From assembly GCA_965232895.1 (NCBI GenBank), contig OZ247430.1, positions 4,030,001-4,094,000 on the forward strand: 64,000 bases of DNA, read 5' to 3'. The position numbers were made by a program, and so were the translations under genes. The notes under the pieces were generated by a model. That model searched no databases. It saw only the letters and a list, made by a program, of their open reading frames with translations, and had not been told where the DNA came from. The DNA comes from Bin87 sp965232895. GTDB taxonomy: Bacteria > Chloroflexota > Dehalococcoidia > Lucifugimonadales > UBA3495. Every line of letters starts with the position of its first letter. The first letter of the stretch is position 1. Positions 1 through 7,721 of the stretch are shown one piece after another.

Positions 1-1330
1 TCGGGTCGACCATGATCATCCGCAGCTCGTCCGGCGGTCGCGTCATCAGCAGCGACGCCACCAGCGAGTTGATGCACACGCTCTTGCCGGAGCCGGTAGC
101 GCCCGCGATCAGCAGGTGCGGCATCGCCGCCAGGTCCAACGCCAGCGATTGGCCACCGGCGTCTTCGCCCAGCGCAAATGCCAGCCCGCCCTTGTCCACG
201 ATCTTGGTGAACTCCGGCCCCTCAACGATCGAGCGCATCAGCACCTTTCCGGGCGACGGATTCGGCACTTCGAGCCCGACCAGGCCTTCACCCGGTTCCG
301 GTGTCTCGATAATCCGGATGTACGGGCTCTTCAGCGCCAGGGCCAGGTCCTTCTGCCGTTTGGCGATGTCGCCGACGCGAACCCGACTGGGCCGCTGCTT
401 GGACGTGTCACCATCCTTGGTGGCCTTCACCGGCATGTATCCCGGAACCAGCCCGAATTTGATCACGCGCGGGCCCGCCTTCACGTCCTCCACGTCCACG
501 TACACCCCGTGCTCCGCCAACGCCTCCTTGATCTCTCCGGTCATGTCCGCTATGGCGGCCTGGTTGATCTGATGCGGTTCGGGCGGCGCCAGCGTCTCCA
601 GCGGCGGCAGTTGCCAGCCGCCGGACCGGGACATGCTCGCCTTCTGCGGCGCTGCCGACGGCTCCGGCGGCTCGGGTTCGTCCGGTTCTCTGGCCACCGC
701 CGGCTGGAACACCGGTTTCGGGGTCGCCGGCGCTTTCCCGGGGCGCATTCCCACCAACCGTCGCGTCCCCCTGGCGACCGCCACCGACGCCATCGCGAGC
801 CCGATTGCAATATATTTGGCGCCGATGGCCGCGAAAACCAGCCCGGTCCACGCAGCAGTCCCCAGGAGCCGGCCGGCAGTCCAGTACCCTTTCACCGCCT
901 GTGGGATCAGCAACAGGCTGATCAGTACCAGTCCGGCAAGCAACTGGATCGTCCACAACCAGAGGTGACCGCCCGTAACGGCGTACCCCCATCGTCCCGC
1001 CATTCCGTAGGCGTAGGCCGCTCCGGTCTCTCCTTGCCAGAAAGTCAGGCCTCCCACGGAAATTGCAGCGACTATCGCCAGCGCGGACCACCACCGCCAT
1101 CCGCGTACCAGCGCGGTGGGGCGGTAAATCATGGCAAGCAATACCGCCAACCCGAATCCCGCGGCCACTGCCCAACCAACCCCCAACGACGCCATAAGCC
1201 ATTCGCGGAACTCGGGTATCAACAGGTAAACCAGTGCAAACAGCATGCTCCCCACCAGGAGGGGGCCCACGGTTATACCTGTCTTGAACCAACTGAAGCC
1301 GCCGGTGTAGGCAGCGGTGGCCGTCGACAT
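1..1330 (-). CDS. ftsK: DNA translocase FtsK (3' part beyond the window)
   Basis: FtsK/SpoIIIE pumps DNA through the closing septum. The reading frame starts with ATG at 1330, eight bases after an AGGAG ribosome site, and stays open to the window edge (about 443 codons seen). The first ~190 residues hold about five hydrophobic segments, followed by a Pro/Ala/Glu-rich linker and the alpha/beta core of the motor. The Walker A motif GATGSGKSVCINS lies near bases 65-110, so the catalytic end continues outside the window. Longer reading frames on both strands over this stretch (116-1345 plus, 408-1448 minus) are shadows. It sits 114 bases downstream of RNase J, as the last visible member of the leftward block. 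The family call is secure; only the C-terminal motor and gamma domain are unseen. Confidence 0.95.
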   Translation of the reverse strand, partial: MSTATAAYTGGFSWFKTGITVGPLLVGSMLFALVYLLIPEFREWLMASLGVGWAVAAGFGLAVLLAMIYRPTALVRGWRWWSALAIVAAISVGGLTFWQGETGAAYAYGMAGRWGYAVTGGHLWLWTIQLLAGLVLISLLLIPQAVKGYWTAGRLLGTAAWTGLVFAAIGAKYIAIGLAMASVAVARGTRRLVGMRPGKAPATPKPVFQPAVAREPDEPEPPEPSAAPQKASMSRSGGWQLPPLETLAPPEPHQINQAAIADMTGEIKEALAEHGVYVDVEDVKAGPRVIKFGLVPGYMPVKATKDGDTSKQRPSRVRVGDIAKRQKDLALALKSPYIRIIETPEPGEGLVGLEVPNPSPGKVLMRSIVEGPEFTKIVDKGGLAFALGEDAGGQSLALDLAAMPHLLIAGATGSGKSVCINSLVASLLMTRPPDELRMIMVDP

Positions 1331-1444
1331 TTGCTCGACTCCTAAACTGGCACAAGGGTCCACCGCTCACCGACAAACAAGAACGCCGCCCCTGGCAGGC
1401 GCGGCGGAACATCTGTAACGTTGTATCGACTTGCCGGCGGCCCG

Positions 1445-3127
1445 TCACGTATCCAGGATTACCGGGATTATCATAGGCCGTTTGTTCAGGTCGTTGCGTA
1501 GGAACTGTCGGGCAACTTTTCTAATATTTGCGCGAGCTTTGTCCGGGTCGCCAGCCGGAAGATCGCCGGATACTCCCATCTCCACCGCCTCGGCCAGGCG
1601 CTTGAAGACATCCTTGGCGTCTGCCGGATCCAGGAACCCGCTTCCCGCCACCTGGACGGGACCACTCAGCTCGCCATCCGGATCGACCCCCGCGCAGACT
1701 ATTACCACGCCGTCTCGAGCCAGGGAGCGCCGCTCCCGCAGCACCACGCTGTCCGTATCCATCACCGTGAGACCATCCAGGTAGATGGGTCCCGCGGGTA
1801 TTGAACCGGTGATCTGAGCCCCGGAGCCGTCGATCTCGAGGATTTCGCCGTCCTCCAGCACAAATATCCCGTCGGGCGCAGCCCCCAACTCCCATGCCAG
1901 TTGCGCATGCGCCCGGAGGTGTCGATATTCTCCGTGCACCGGTACGAAGTAGCGCGGCCGGGTCAGGTTGAGCATGAGCTTCAACTCCTCCTGGCTGGCG
2001 TGCCCGTGAACGTGCACCGGCGCGATGCGGTCGTAGAGCACGTGCGCTCCCTGCCGCAGCAGGTTGTCGATGGTCTGGCTCACCGCCCGTTCGTTGCCTG
2101 GAATGGGCGTGGCCGAGATCACCACGGTGTCGCCCTCCATCAGCTCGACGTCCCGGCTTTCCCCGTTGGCGATGCGCACCAGCGCCGATGTGGGCTCGCC
2201 CTGGCTTCCCGTGGTCATCAGAACGACGCTTTCCGGCGGCAATCCGGCCACGTCACGGACCGGAATGATGGTGCCCGGCAGCGCATCCAGGTAGCCCATC
2301 TCCGTCGCCATTTGCACGTTGGAAACCATGCTCCTGCCCACGAAGGCCACATGGCGATCGTGTTTCTCCGCAGCGGTGATGACCTGCTGTATCCGGCTGA
2401 TCAGCGACGCGAATGTCGCGATTATCACACGGCCCGGCGCGTCGCCAACTGCCCGGTCCAGGGCGTCACTCATGATTTGCTCCGACGGCGTATATCCGGG
2501 CAACTCCGCGTACGTCGAGTCGGAGAACAACAGGAGCACGCCGTTTTGGCCCCGCTCGGCCAGGGCGGGCAGATCGATGGTGTGGCCGTCCACCGGCGTG
2601 TGGTCAATCTTGAAATCGCCCGTGTGTATCACACTTCCCCACGGGGTCTCGATGTAAATCCCCATGGCGTCCGGGATGCTATGGCACACTCGAAACCAGG
2701 TGGCGCGGAAATTTTCACCGAAATCGACCGGTTGCTCCGGGTCCACGGCGTGCACCACGGCGTCGCGCGTCCTGCGTCTCTCGTTCAGCTTGACCGTGAT
2801 CAGCCCGTGCGCCAGCCGGGGCGCGTACACCGGAGCATTGAGGTCTGGCAACACATGCGGCAGGGCGCCGATGTGGTCCTCGTGCCCATGGGTTATCAGA
2901 ATACCGCGCACCCTATGCGATTGAGCCGTCAAGTAGGAGATATCGGGGATGATCAGATCAACGCCTGGCATGTCCTCGGTCGGAAATTGCACGCCGCAAT
3001 CAACGATGATGATGTCATCCCCACATTCCAACACCATCATGTTCTTGCCGATCTCGCCCAACCCGCCCAGGGGCAGGATGCGCAGCGGTTCGTCAGGGAG
3101 CGGGCGGGATACAGTCAACTCGGTCAC
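1445..3127 (-). CDS. rnj: Ribonuclease J
   Basis: RNase J is a metallo-beta-lactamase/beta-CASP ribonuclease with endo- and 5'-3' exonuclease activity, used for mRNA decay and rRNA maturation. The 560-residue product has the expected length. The zinc motif HGHEDHIGALPH is seen near residue 80, then HTGDFKID, SDSTYA, the beta-CASP region GRSMVSNVQMA, a TGSQGEP motif and PVHGEYRHL near residue 385. It begins only 11 bases after the stop of the uracil-DNA glycosylase gene, so the two are probably cotranscribed. The neighbouring order RNase J then FtsK is one I associate with Chloroflexota and some Firmicutes. Nothing looks disrupted. Confidence 0.97.
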   Translation of the reverse strand: MTELTVSRPLPDEPLRILPLGGLGEIGKNMMVLECGDDIIIVDCGVQFPTEDMPGVDLIIPDISYLTAQSHRVRGILITHGHEDHIGALPHVLPDLNAPVYAPRLAHGLITVKLNERRRTRDAVVHAVDPEQPVDFGENFRATWFRVCHSIPDAMGIYIETPWGSVIHTGDFKIDHTPVDGHTIDLPALAERGQNGVLLLFSDSTYAELPGYTPSEQIMSDALDRAVGDAPGRVIIATFASLISRIQQVITAAEKHDRHVAFVGRSMVSNVQMATEMGYLDALPGTIIPVRDVAGLPPESVVLMTTGSQGEPTSALVRIANGESRDVELMEGDTVVISATPIPGNERAVSQTIDNLLRQGAHVLYDRIAPVHVHGHASQEELKLMLNLTRPRYFVPVHGEYRHLRAHAQLAWELGAAPDGIFVLEDGEILEIDGSGAQITGSIPAGPIYLDGLTVMDTDSVVLRERRSLARDGVVIVCAGVDPDGELSGPVQVAGSGFLDPADAKDVFKRLAEAVEMGVSGDLPAGDPDKARANIRKVARQFLRNDLNKRPMIIPVILDT

Positions 3128-3138
3128 GTGGGTCCGGA

Positions 3139-3912
3139 TCAGAACAGCCTTTGCTGCCCCGGCGGTGGATCATTCGGTCTTTCAGTCTCGTCGGGGGTCG
3201 GAGGTTCAGAAAGCGGCGAGGCGTCATCAAGCGGCGAGGCATCATCCTGGTCCGATGTAGCGGGCACGTCCCAAAGGGACCGCGTCCGCTCAGCTGGCGC
3301 GGGCTCGAAGGAAGCGCCGGCCTCACGGATTTGAGAATTTTCCGAAGCCGGTTCGGACTGGATACGCAGTACGTCCATCAGGCCCGGAATCTTGGCAAAA
3401 TCTTCCTCGATGGCAACCCTCATTTCCTGGCGGCGCAGCCCGGCGGCAGGGTGCATGATCGGAAAGATGTGACGCCCGTTGATTCGCCGCAAACGCCCTC
3501 TCACCCTGCTGATGCTTTGCCCGGGGATGAATCGGGCTGTGGAAAATCGGCCCAGCGTGACTATCAGTAACGGGTCTAGCAATTCTATCTGTCGGTCAAG
3601 ATATTTGCTGCAGGCAGCAATTTCGCTGGGCACGGGATCACGGTTGTCCGGCGGACGGCATTTGACCATGTTGGCTATGTACACCTGGTCTCGCGTCATG
3701 CCGATTGATTGGAGCAAGTCTTCAAGGAAATTCCCCGCCGGGCCCACGAACGGGCGGCCTTGCCGATCCTCATGGAACCCCGGTCCCTCGCCGATGAAGA
3801 GCAGCTCCGCCCCATCAGGACCTTCCCCGGGCACAGCGTTGGTTCTGCCAACATGCAACTGACAGTCCGTACACGCATTGACAACACGAGCTACCTCGGC
3901 GAGCGTGTCCAT
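3139..3912 (-). CDS. Uracil-DNA glycosylase, family 4 ([4Fe-4S])
   Basis: Removes uracil from DNA as the first step of base-excision repair. Residues 1-190 match family 4 glycosylases: CTDC (C14, C17) and two later cysteines (in VKCRPP and AACSKY) that would bind the 4Fe-4S cluster, the catalytic region GEGPGFHEDRQGRPFVGPAG around residues 40-60, and the HPAA motif near residue 155. The last ~65 residues are an Asp/Pro/Ser-rich tail with two copies of DDASPL, which is not part of the family core and is probably disordered. It lies 49 bases after acpP and 11 bases before RNase J in the leftward operon. Confidence 0.93.
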   Translation of the reverse strand: MDTLAEVARVVNACTDCQLHVGRTNAVPGEGPDGAELLFIGEGPGFHEDRQGRPFVGPAGNFLEDLLQSIGMTRDQVYIANMVKCRPPDNRDPVPSEIAACSKYLDRQIELLDPLLIVTLGRFSTARFIPGQSISRVRGRLRRINGRHIFPIMHPAAGLRRQEMRVAIEEDFAKIPGLMDVLRIQSEPASENSQIREAGASFEPAPAERTRSLWDVPATSDQDDASPLDDASPLSEPPTPDETERPNDPPPGQQRLF

Positions 3913-3961
3913 TGGTCAAGTTACCCATGTCCAACGTTGTTCCGTCCGGCAAGGCGTCGGC

Positions 3962-4222
3962 CTATTCGTCCGTCACGCCCTTGTCTTTCAGGTAATTCAC
4001 CGCGTCGGCGATGGTATGGATCTCGCCGGCGTCCTCATCAGGGATTTCTATGGTGTTTTCGCTGGAACTGAATTCCTCCTCGAAAGCCATGATCAGTTCG
4101 ACAAGATCCAGGGAATCAGCTCCCAGGTCATCCTGGAAGGACGAGCCTTCGTTGACATCGCCGGCATCAACGCCGAGCTTGTCAACTACAATATCGGTAA
4201 TCCGTTCGAGCACGGTACTCAC
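3962..4222 (-). CDS. acpP: Acyl carrier protein
   Basis: Carries growing acyl chains on a phosphopantetheine arm during fatty acid synthesis. The 86-residue product has the modification motif GADSLDLVELI, with the serine as the attachment site. I place the start at GTG 4222 because GGAG lies eight bases upstream and the product then has normal ACP length; an in-frame ATG at 4264 would add 14 unusual residues (MRGCTHDYFHG...). It sits between nusB and the uracil-DNA glycosylase gene and shares the leftward block with fabD, the transacylase that loads ACP. Confidence 0.95.
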   Translation of the reverse strand: MSTVLERITDIVVDKLGVDAGDVNEGSSFQDDLGADSLDLVELIMAFEEEFSSSENTIEIPDEDAGEIHTIADAVNYLKDKGVTDE

Positions 4223-4291
4223 AGGTTCATCTCCGTGAAAATAGTCGTGGGTACAGCCACGCAATTGGGTCTGAGGCGTGCGGAGTCTAAA

Positions 4292-4756
4292 CTAATTTAC
4301 CGCACTGTCAACGGGCGTCTGCAAATCATGGGCAACCGAGCCCAAAACGCCGTTGACGAACCGAGCGCTGCTCTCGCTGCCAAACATGGACGCAAGTTCG
4401 ACAGCTTCATTGATGACAACGTTCCTCGGAATGTGATCGCGATTGAACAGTTCATAGATTGCCACACGCAATATGTTGCGGTCAACGATTGACAATAAAC
4501 GAACCGGTAGAGCCGGGGCATAACGCCCGATGATTTCGTCGACGCTCGAACCTTCACCAATGATACCAGCAACCATTGATTCCGCGGCCTTTCGAGTGCT
4601 GATTGTGGCCGGGTTCTGAGCGCACAACCAGTCGATAGTACCGGACGCAGAGTCAGGCCGAACGTCGCCCGAGTAGAGAGACAGCAACGCTAGCACCCGA
4701 GCCTGCCTGCCGACTGGACCCTGTCGGACGCCTGGGGTGAAAGGACTATCGGTCAT
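4292..4756 (-). CDS. nusB: Transcription antitermination factor NusB
   Basis: NusB binds boxA RNA with NusE (S10) and promotes antitermination of rRNA transcription. The 154-residue product is all-helical in character. It has the RQARVLALLSLY opening, the DRNILRVAIYEL segment and the C-terminal VINEAVELASMFGSESSARFVNGVLG segment expected of the family (written here in parts of the whole). The start ATG 4756 follows GAAAGG. A perfect 11-bp hairpin sits only ten bases upstream of the start (4767-4793), which could affect translation or message stability. It is downstream of fabD and upstream of acpP. Confidence 0.95.
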   Translation of the reverse strand: MTDSPFTPGVRQGPVGRQARVLALLSLYSGDVRPDSASGTIDWLCAQNPATISTRKAAESMVAGIIGEGSSVDEIIGRYAPALPVRLLSIVDRNILRVAIYELFNRDHIPRNVVINEAVELASMFGSESSARFVNGVLGSVAHDLQTPVDSAVN

Positions 4757-4766
4757 AACCTTTCAC

Positions 4767-4793
4767 AGCCGTAACGAAAGACGTTACGGCTGT
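4767..4793 (-). promoter_or_regulatory. Perfect 11-bp hairpin just before nusB
   Basis: Arms CAGCCGTAACG (4767-4777) and CGTTACGGCTG (4783-4793) pair perfectly around a 5-base loop. No T-run follows on either strand, so it does not look like a standard intrinsic terminator. It lies between fabD and nusB and ends ten bases before the nusB start codon. A role as a processing or translation-control hairpin is inference. Confidence 0.6.
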
Positions 4794-4821
4794 CTCCGGC
4801 AACACGTAAGGTATTGAGAAG

Positions 4822-5772
4822 TTAGGGCGCGTCCGAGCCCGTTTTGCGGATAGAGTCGGGGTCCGATAGCGTCAATGCTTCGACGTCCGGGTCGATGCGA
4901 CGGACGAGGCTGGACAATACCCGGGCTGGCCCGAACTCCACGAACCGGTTGACACCGGAGTCCACCATGAAACGCACCGAGTGCTTCCACATGACGCAGT
5001 GGCAAAGGCCAGTCAACAACTCATGGCGGGCCTGCGCCGAATTGACAATCGCCGTTCCCGTGGAATTCGCGATCACCGGGAACTGCGGATCGTTCAACCG
5101 AATGTGGTCGATGGCGTCAGTAAGCCCTTCCTGGGCTTCCGCCATCAGGCGTGAGTGGAAGGCGCCGCTGACCGCCAGGGGAACGACCTTTTTGGCTCCG
5201 CGGGCGGATGCCAGATCCATGGCCCTCGCGAGGGCCATCTTGTCGCCGCTCACCACTATCTGGTCGTCGGAGTTGATATTGGCCATTTCGACGCCAGCAT
5301 CGAGGGCTACCTGCGCGACGTCATACTCATCAAGACCGATGATCGCGGCCATCGATCCGGGACGCGATTCGGACGCCTCATGCATCAGCCGTCCGCGCTC
5401 CCGTACCAGGCGAATGCCGTCACGGAAATCCATGACGCCACCAACTACCATTGACGTGTACTCGCCGAGGCTGTGCCCGGCAACTGCGGCAGGATCCGGG
5501 GCATTCGGGCCCAGGTACTCTTGCCAGGCCCGCCAGATGGCGATGCACACGGTCATTATGGCCGGCTGCGCGTGGGCCGTGTCTTGCAGGTCTTCTGCGG
5601 GACCTTCAAACATCAGGTTTGAAAGGTGTATGCCGAGGCTGTCATCAGCCTCTCCGAAAACTTCGCGTGCGGCAGGTGAGAGTTCGTACAACGAACGCCC
5701 CATGCCTACTTTTTGTGTGCCCTGACCGGGAAAGATGTACGAATACACCGGAGTTCGGGCGATGTCTGCCAT
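4822..5772 (-). CDS. fabD: Malonyl-CoA:ACP transacylase FabD
   Basis: Transfers malonyl groups from CoA to acyl carrier protein for fatty acid chain extension. The 316-residue product shows FPGQGTQKVGMG at residue ~14, the nucleophile motif GHSLGEY near residue 95, the arginine region RERGRLM and the catalytic histidine in GAFHSRLM near residue 205. The ATG start follows GGAG at ten bases. It is 73 bases downstream of rpmF and upstream of nusB and acpP, a fatty-acid/ribosome gene mixture that is common in bacteria (yceD-rpmF-plsX-fab clusters). Confidence 0.96.
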   Translation of the reverse strand: MADIARTPVYSYIFPGQGTQKVGMGRSLYELSPAAREVFGEADDSLGIHLSNLMFEGPAEDLQDTAHAQPAIMTVCIAIWRAWQEYLGPNAPDPAAVAGHSLGEYTSMVVGGVMDFRDGIRLVRERGRLMHEASESRPGSMAAIIGLDEYDVAQVALDAGVEMANINSDDQIVVSGDKMALARAMDLASARGAKKVVPLAVSGAFHSRLMAEAQEGLTDAIDHIRLNDPQFPVIANSTGTAIVNSAQARHELLTGLCHCVMWKHSVRFMVDSGVNRFVEFGPARVLSSLVRRIDPDVEALTLSDPDSIRKTGSDAP

Positions 5773-5845
5773 GATGACCGCTCTCCAAATTAGCGATGCA
5801 AAATCGCGGCCCAGTTATATCGTGATTATCGCAGGTTTTCGTTGT

Positions 5846-6025
5846 TCAGCCTCCAACTTGCCGCCCTCTATAAAACCCGCAAGCGGGGCAGGCGGCATGC
5901 GGGCGTTTGGCAGCCCGGCACCTCGGACAGCGCGCCGGATGCAAGGTCCTCAGACGGTATGCCGGTGAGGAAAGTCGCCGTCCTTTGCGTGCTCTCGTCA
6001 ATTTCTTGTTCGGTAGTGCTCCCAT
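5846..6025 (-). CDS. rpmF: 50S ribosomal protein L32
   Basis: A 59-residue protein found by reading the 330-base gap between yceD and fabD. It opens MGALPNKKLTRARKGRR, is strongly basic, and carries the zinc-ribbon pairs CPRC (residues 33-36) and CPAC (46-49). It ends KRPHAACPACGFYRGRQV, which closely fits the L32 C-terminus. The position between yceD and a fab gene is the classical location of rpmF. No strong Shine-Dalgarno is seen; a GGAT lies about ten bases upstream of ATG 6025. Short length is why it is easily skipped. The zinc-binding (C+) form of L32 is implied. Confidence 0.93.
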   Translation of the reverse strand: MGALPNKKLTRARKGRRLSSPAYRLRTLHPARCPRCRAAKRPHAACPACGFYRGRQVGG

Positions 6026-6103
6026 TTTTCATATCCATTTTCTACGCCGAATTCGCGTATTATGGTTGCTGGTCGGCACCAGTACGCGCTTCGGATGTGA
6101 AGT

Positions 6104-6625
6104 TCAGGTTTGTTGATCGTCCATCAGAGATCGTAACACTGCCCACCTGGGGTCGATGTCACGATTATAGCAGTCGCACGATCCCTGGTTGCGGTCGCGA
6201 CCGCAACGGTCGCAGATGCCGACACACTCGGGCTTGCACAGCGGTTTCAACGGCAGCGTGGCCAATGTGGCTTGGCGGGTGGCTTCTGCCAGATCCAGAT
6301 TGTGGTCCCAGCCGATGAACAAAGCCTCCCAATCGTCGGGCAGTATGACCCTGGCTCCCGTGTTGACGTCGATCTCTGGGAAGTACTCTTCGTCCAGTTC
6401 AATTCGCAGCGTGCGCGAAAACCCGTCCAGGCATCGTGAGCATTGTTGCGGCACGCGGACGATCAGCTGAGCCTGTACCCAGATTCCCTGGTGCGTGCGG
6501 ACCATATCTACCGAGCCTTGCACGTGCTCCATGGGATGGTCGACGTCGTTGATATCCTCCTCAATTTCGAAAGTGCGATGTGAACCGATTGCTTCTTTCA
6601 GCAATTGCGCGACGTTGTATTTCAT
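6104..6625 (-). CDS. YceD/DUF177 family protein (23S rRNA accumulation)
   Basis: A 173-residue member of the YceD (DUF177) family, which in other bacteria is needed for normal 23S rRNA accumulation and is usually encoded just before rpmF, as here. Two cysteine sets are visible: CSRC in the middle and C..CVGIC.RCG followed by CDC near the C-terminus, suggesting bound metal. I start it at ATG 6625 (MKYNVAQLLKE), because an upstream ATG at 6700 would lie upstream of the promoter found at 6672-6700. It is the first gene of the leftward block yceD-rpmF-fabD-nusB-acpP-udg-rnj. Confidence 0.9.
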   Translation of the reverse strand: MKYNVAQLLKEAIGSHRTFEIEEDINDVDHPMEHVQGSVDMVRTHQGIWVQAQLIVRVPQQCSRCLDGFSRTLRIELDEEYFPEIDVNTGARVILPDDWEALFIGWDHNLDLAEATRQATLATLPLKPLCKPECVGICDRCGRDRNQGSCDCYNRDIDPRWAVLRSLMDDQQT

Positions 6626-6671
6626 GGCTGGCAGTATCTGAAAACGCAAGTGGTTCGCGAATTGACGCCAG

Positions 6672-6700
6672 ATTATAGGTTGCCTCAACCGGCCCGACAA
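6672..6700 (-). promoter_or_regulatory. Sigma-70-type promoter for the yceD-rpmF-fabD block
   Basis: On the minus strand TTGTCG (6695-6700) is followed after 17 bases by a perfect TATAAT (6672-6677). Transcription would begin near 6665, about 40 bases before the yceD start codon at 6625. It is the only good promoter seen before the leftward gene block. Confidence 0.7.
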
Positions 6701-6798
6701 TAAATTTGTGCGCGAGCTTTGTCGATTTTATGGATTTTTAAACCCATGAGCGACATTTCGCTCAGATACGGATGAATTCAAAAATTCCGATCGGTGCG

Positions 6799-7206
6799 TC
6801 AATCGGACGCGTGGGCATTGATGTAATCGATGATGTCGTTCGTCGAAGTGCCCGGCCCGAAAACCGCAGATACCCCCATTGCCGATAGCGCTTCGCGATC
6901 TTCTTCGGGAACGATTCCGCCCAAGACCACCATCACGTCGTCCATGCCCTGTTCGTCCAGCAAGCGCATGATCTCTGGCAGTAATTCCATGTGCGCTCCC
7001 GAAAGGATGCTCAACCCCAGGACCGACACGTCCTCCTGGGCGGCCGCCTGCACGACCATCCTTGGCGTTTGACGAATGCCCGTGTAGATGACCTCCATCC
7101 CGGCATCCCGCAGCGCGCGAGCGATTACCTTCGCTCCGCGGTCGTGTCCATCCAATCCGGGTTTGGCAACGAGGACCCGAATCGGGTTGGCGCGTAGGGT
7201 AGTCAT
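6799..7206 (-). CDS. Cobalamin-binding small subunit of a methylmalonyl-CoA-type mutase
   Basis: A 135-residue protein equal to the C-terminal B12-binding domain of methylmalonyl-CoA mutase. It shows the KPGLDGHDRGAK motif (residues 16-27), whose DxHxxG histidine would ligate the cobalt from below, then a Rossmann-like pattern with GLSILSGAH and a GGIVPEED turn. Split mutases keep this domain as a separate subunit that pairs with a large catalytic subunit; no large subunit is encoded in this window, so its partner must lie elsewhere. It is a lone gene between the yceD promoter and tRNA-Arg. Confidence 0.9.
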   Translation of the reverse strand: MTTLRANPIRVLVAKPGLDGHDRGAKVIARALRDAGMEVIYTGIRQTPRMVVQAAAQEDVSVLGLSILSGAHMELLPEIMRLLDEQGMDDVMVVLGGIVPEEDREALSAMGVSAVFGPGTSTNDIIDYINAHASD

Positions 7207-7502
7207 ACATCGTTTCCCGGTGTTGAAAATGTGTCCGCTTCCGGTACCGTATCCAATCGACCGGCATTGCGGACTTAGATTGTCCCGCTCAGTTTACTAC
7301 AATTCCGGCTGCGCGCTCCCGGTCGGGGCGAGCGAAGCCCTGGAGATTTGCCCGGTTCGGGGCGACTGATGCCGCGTCCATCGGACACCGGATATTGGAT
7401 ATTGGATATTGTACGTTCCGGCCACGCATGGCATCTCGCAATGTTGGGGGTGGCGAGTAGTTTCCGCCTTGATGGACGGTACCCGGCGGGTATAAATACA
7501 CG
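7207..7502. other. Intergenic stretch between mutase subunit and tRNA-Arg
   Basis: No convincing gene is seen on either strand. It contains a short tandem repeat at 7390-7410 and otherwise ordinary sequence. A leftward promoter for the mutase subunit should lie here, but I see no clear -35/-10 pair. Confidence 0.4.
7390..7410 (+). repeat. Three tandem copies of GGATATT
   Basis: GGATATT is repeated three times without interruption (7390-7396, 7397-7403, 7404-7410). It is a simple microsatellite in non-coding DNA. Confidence 0.85.
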
Positions 7503-7532
7503 TTGACAGTCTGCCGCCGCTCTTACTATCCT
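7503..7532 (+). promoter_or_regulatory. Promoter of tRNA-Arg
   Basis: A perfect -35 box TTGACA (7503-7508) is followed by either TATCCT (7527-7532, 18-base spacer) or TACTAT (7524-7529, 15-base spacer). The tRNA begins at 7544, the right distance for the first option. Confidence 0.55.
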
Positions 7533-7543
7533 AGCTGCAACGC

Positions 7544-7619
7544 GTCCCAGTAGCTCAGTGGATAGAGCGGCTGCCTTCTAAGCAGCTGGCCGCGGGTTCG
7601 AATCCTGCCTGGGACGCCA
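7544..7619 (+). tRNA. tRNA-Arg, anticodon TCT
   Basis: A complete 76-base cloverleaf with encoded CCA. The acceptor stem is GTCCCAG (7544-7550) with CTGGGAC (7609-7615), discriminator G at 7616 and CCA at 7617-7619. The D stem is GCTC/GAGC, the anticodon stem GCTGC/GCAGC with loop CTTCTAA, and the T loop contains GGTTCGAATCC. The anticodon TCT (7577-7579) reads AGA/AGG arginine codons. A promoter precedes it and a terminator follows seven bases later. Confidence 0.97.
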
Positions 7620-7625
7620 CTTCAT

Positions 7626-7653
7626 CCCTGCTTTGAGTAGGGGTTTTTCTTTT
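7626..7653 (+). terminator. Intrinsic terminator of tRNA-Arg
   Basis: Stem CCCTGC (7626-7631) pairs with GTAGGG (7637-7642, one G-T pair) around a 5-base loop and is followed by a T-rich run TTTTTCTTTT (7644-7653). Confidence 0.8.
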
Positions 7654-7721
7654 ATGGGTTTGGTTACCACTATCGATTTGAGCCGAACCGCATGACCAAC
7701 TTCTCGAACGCGGGGGCCTTA

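Noticed and set aside
116..1448. Long open frames on both strands (116-1345 plus, 408-1448 minus)
   Set aside because: They lie over ftsK, whose minus-strand frame has Walker A, membrane helices and a ribosome site; the others are Arg/Gly/Pro-rich shadows.
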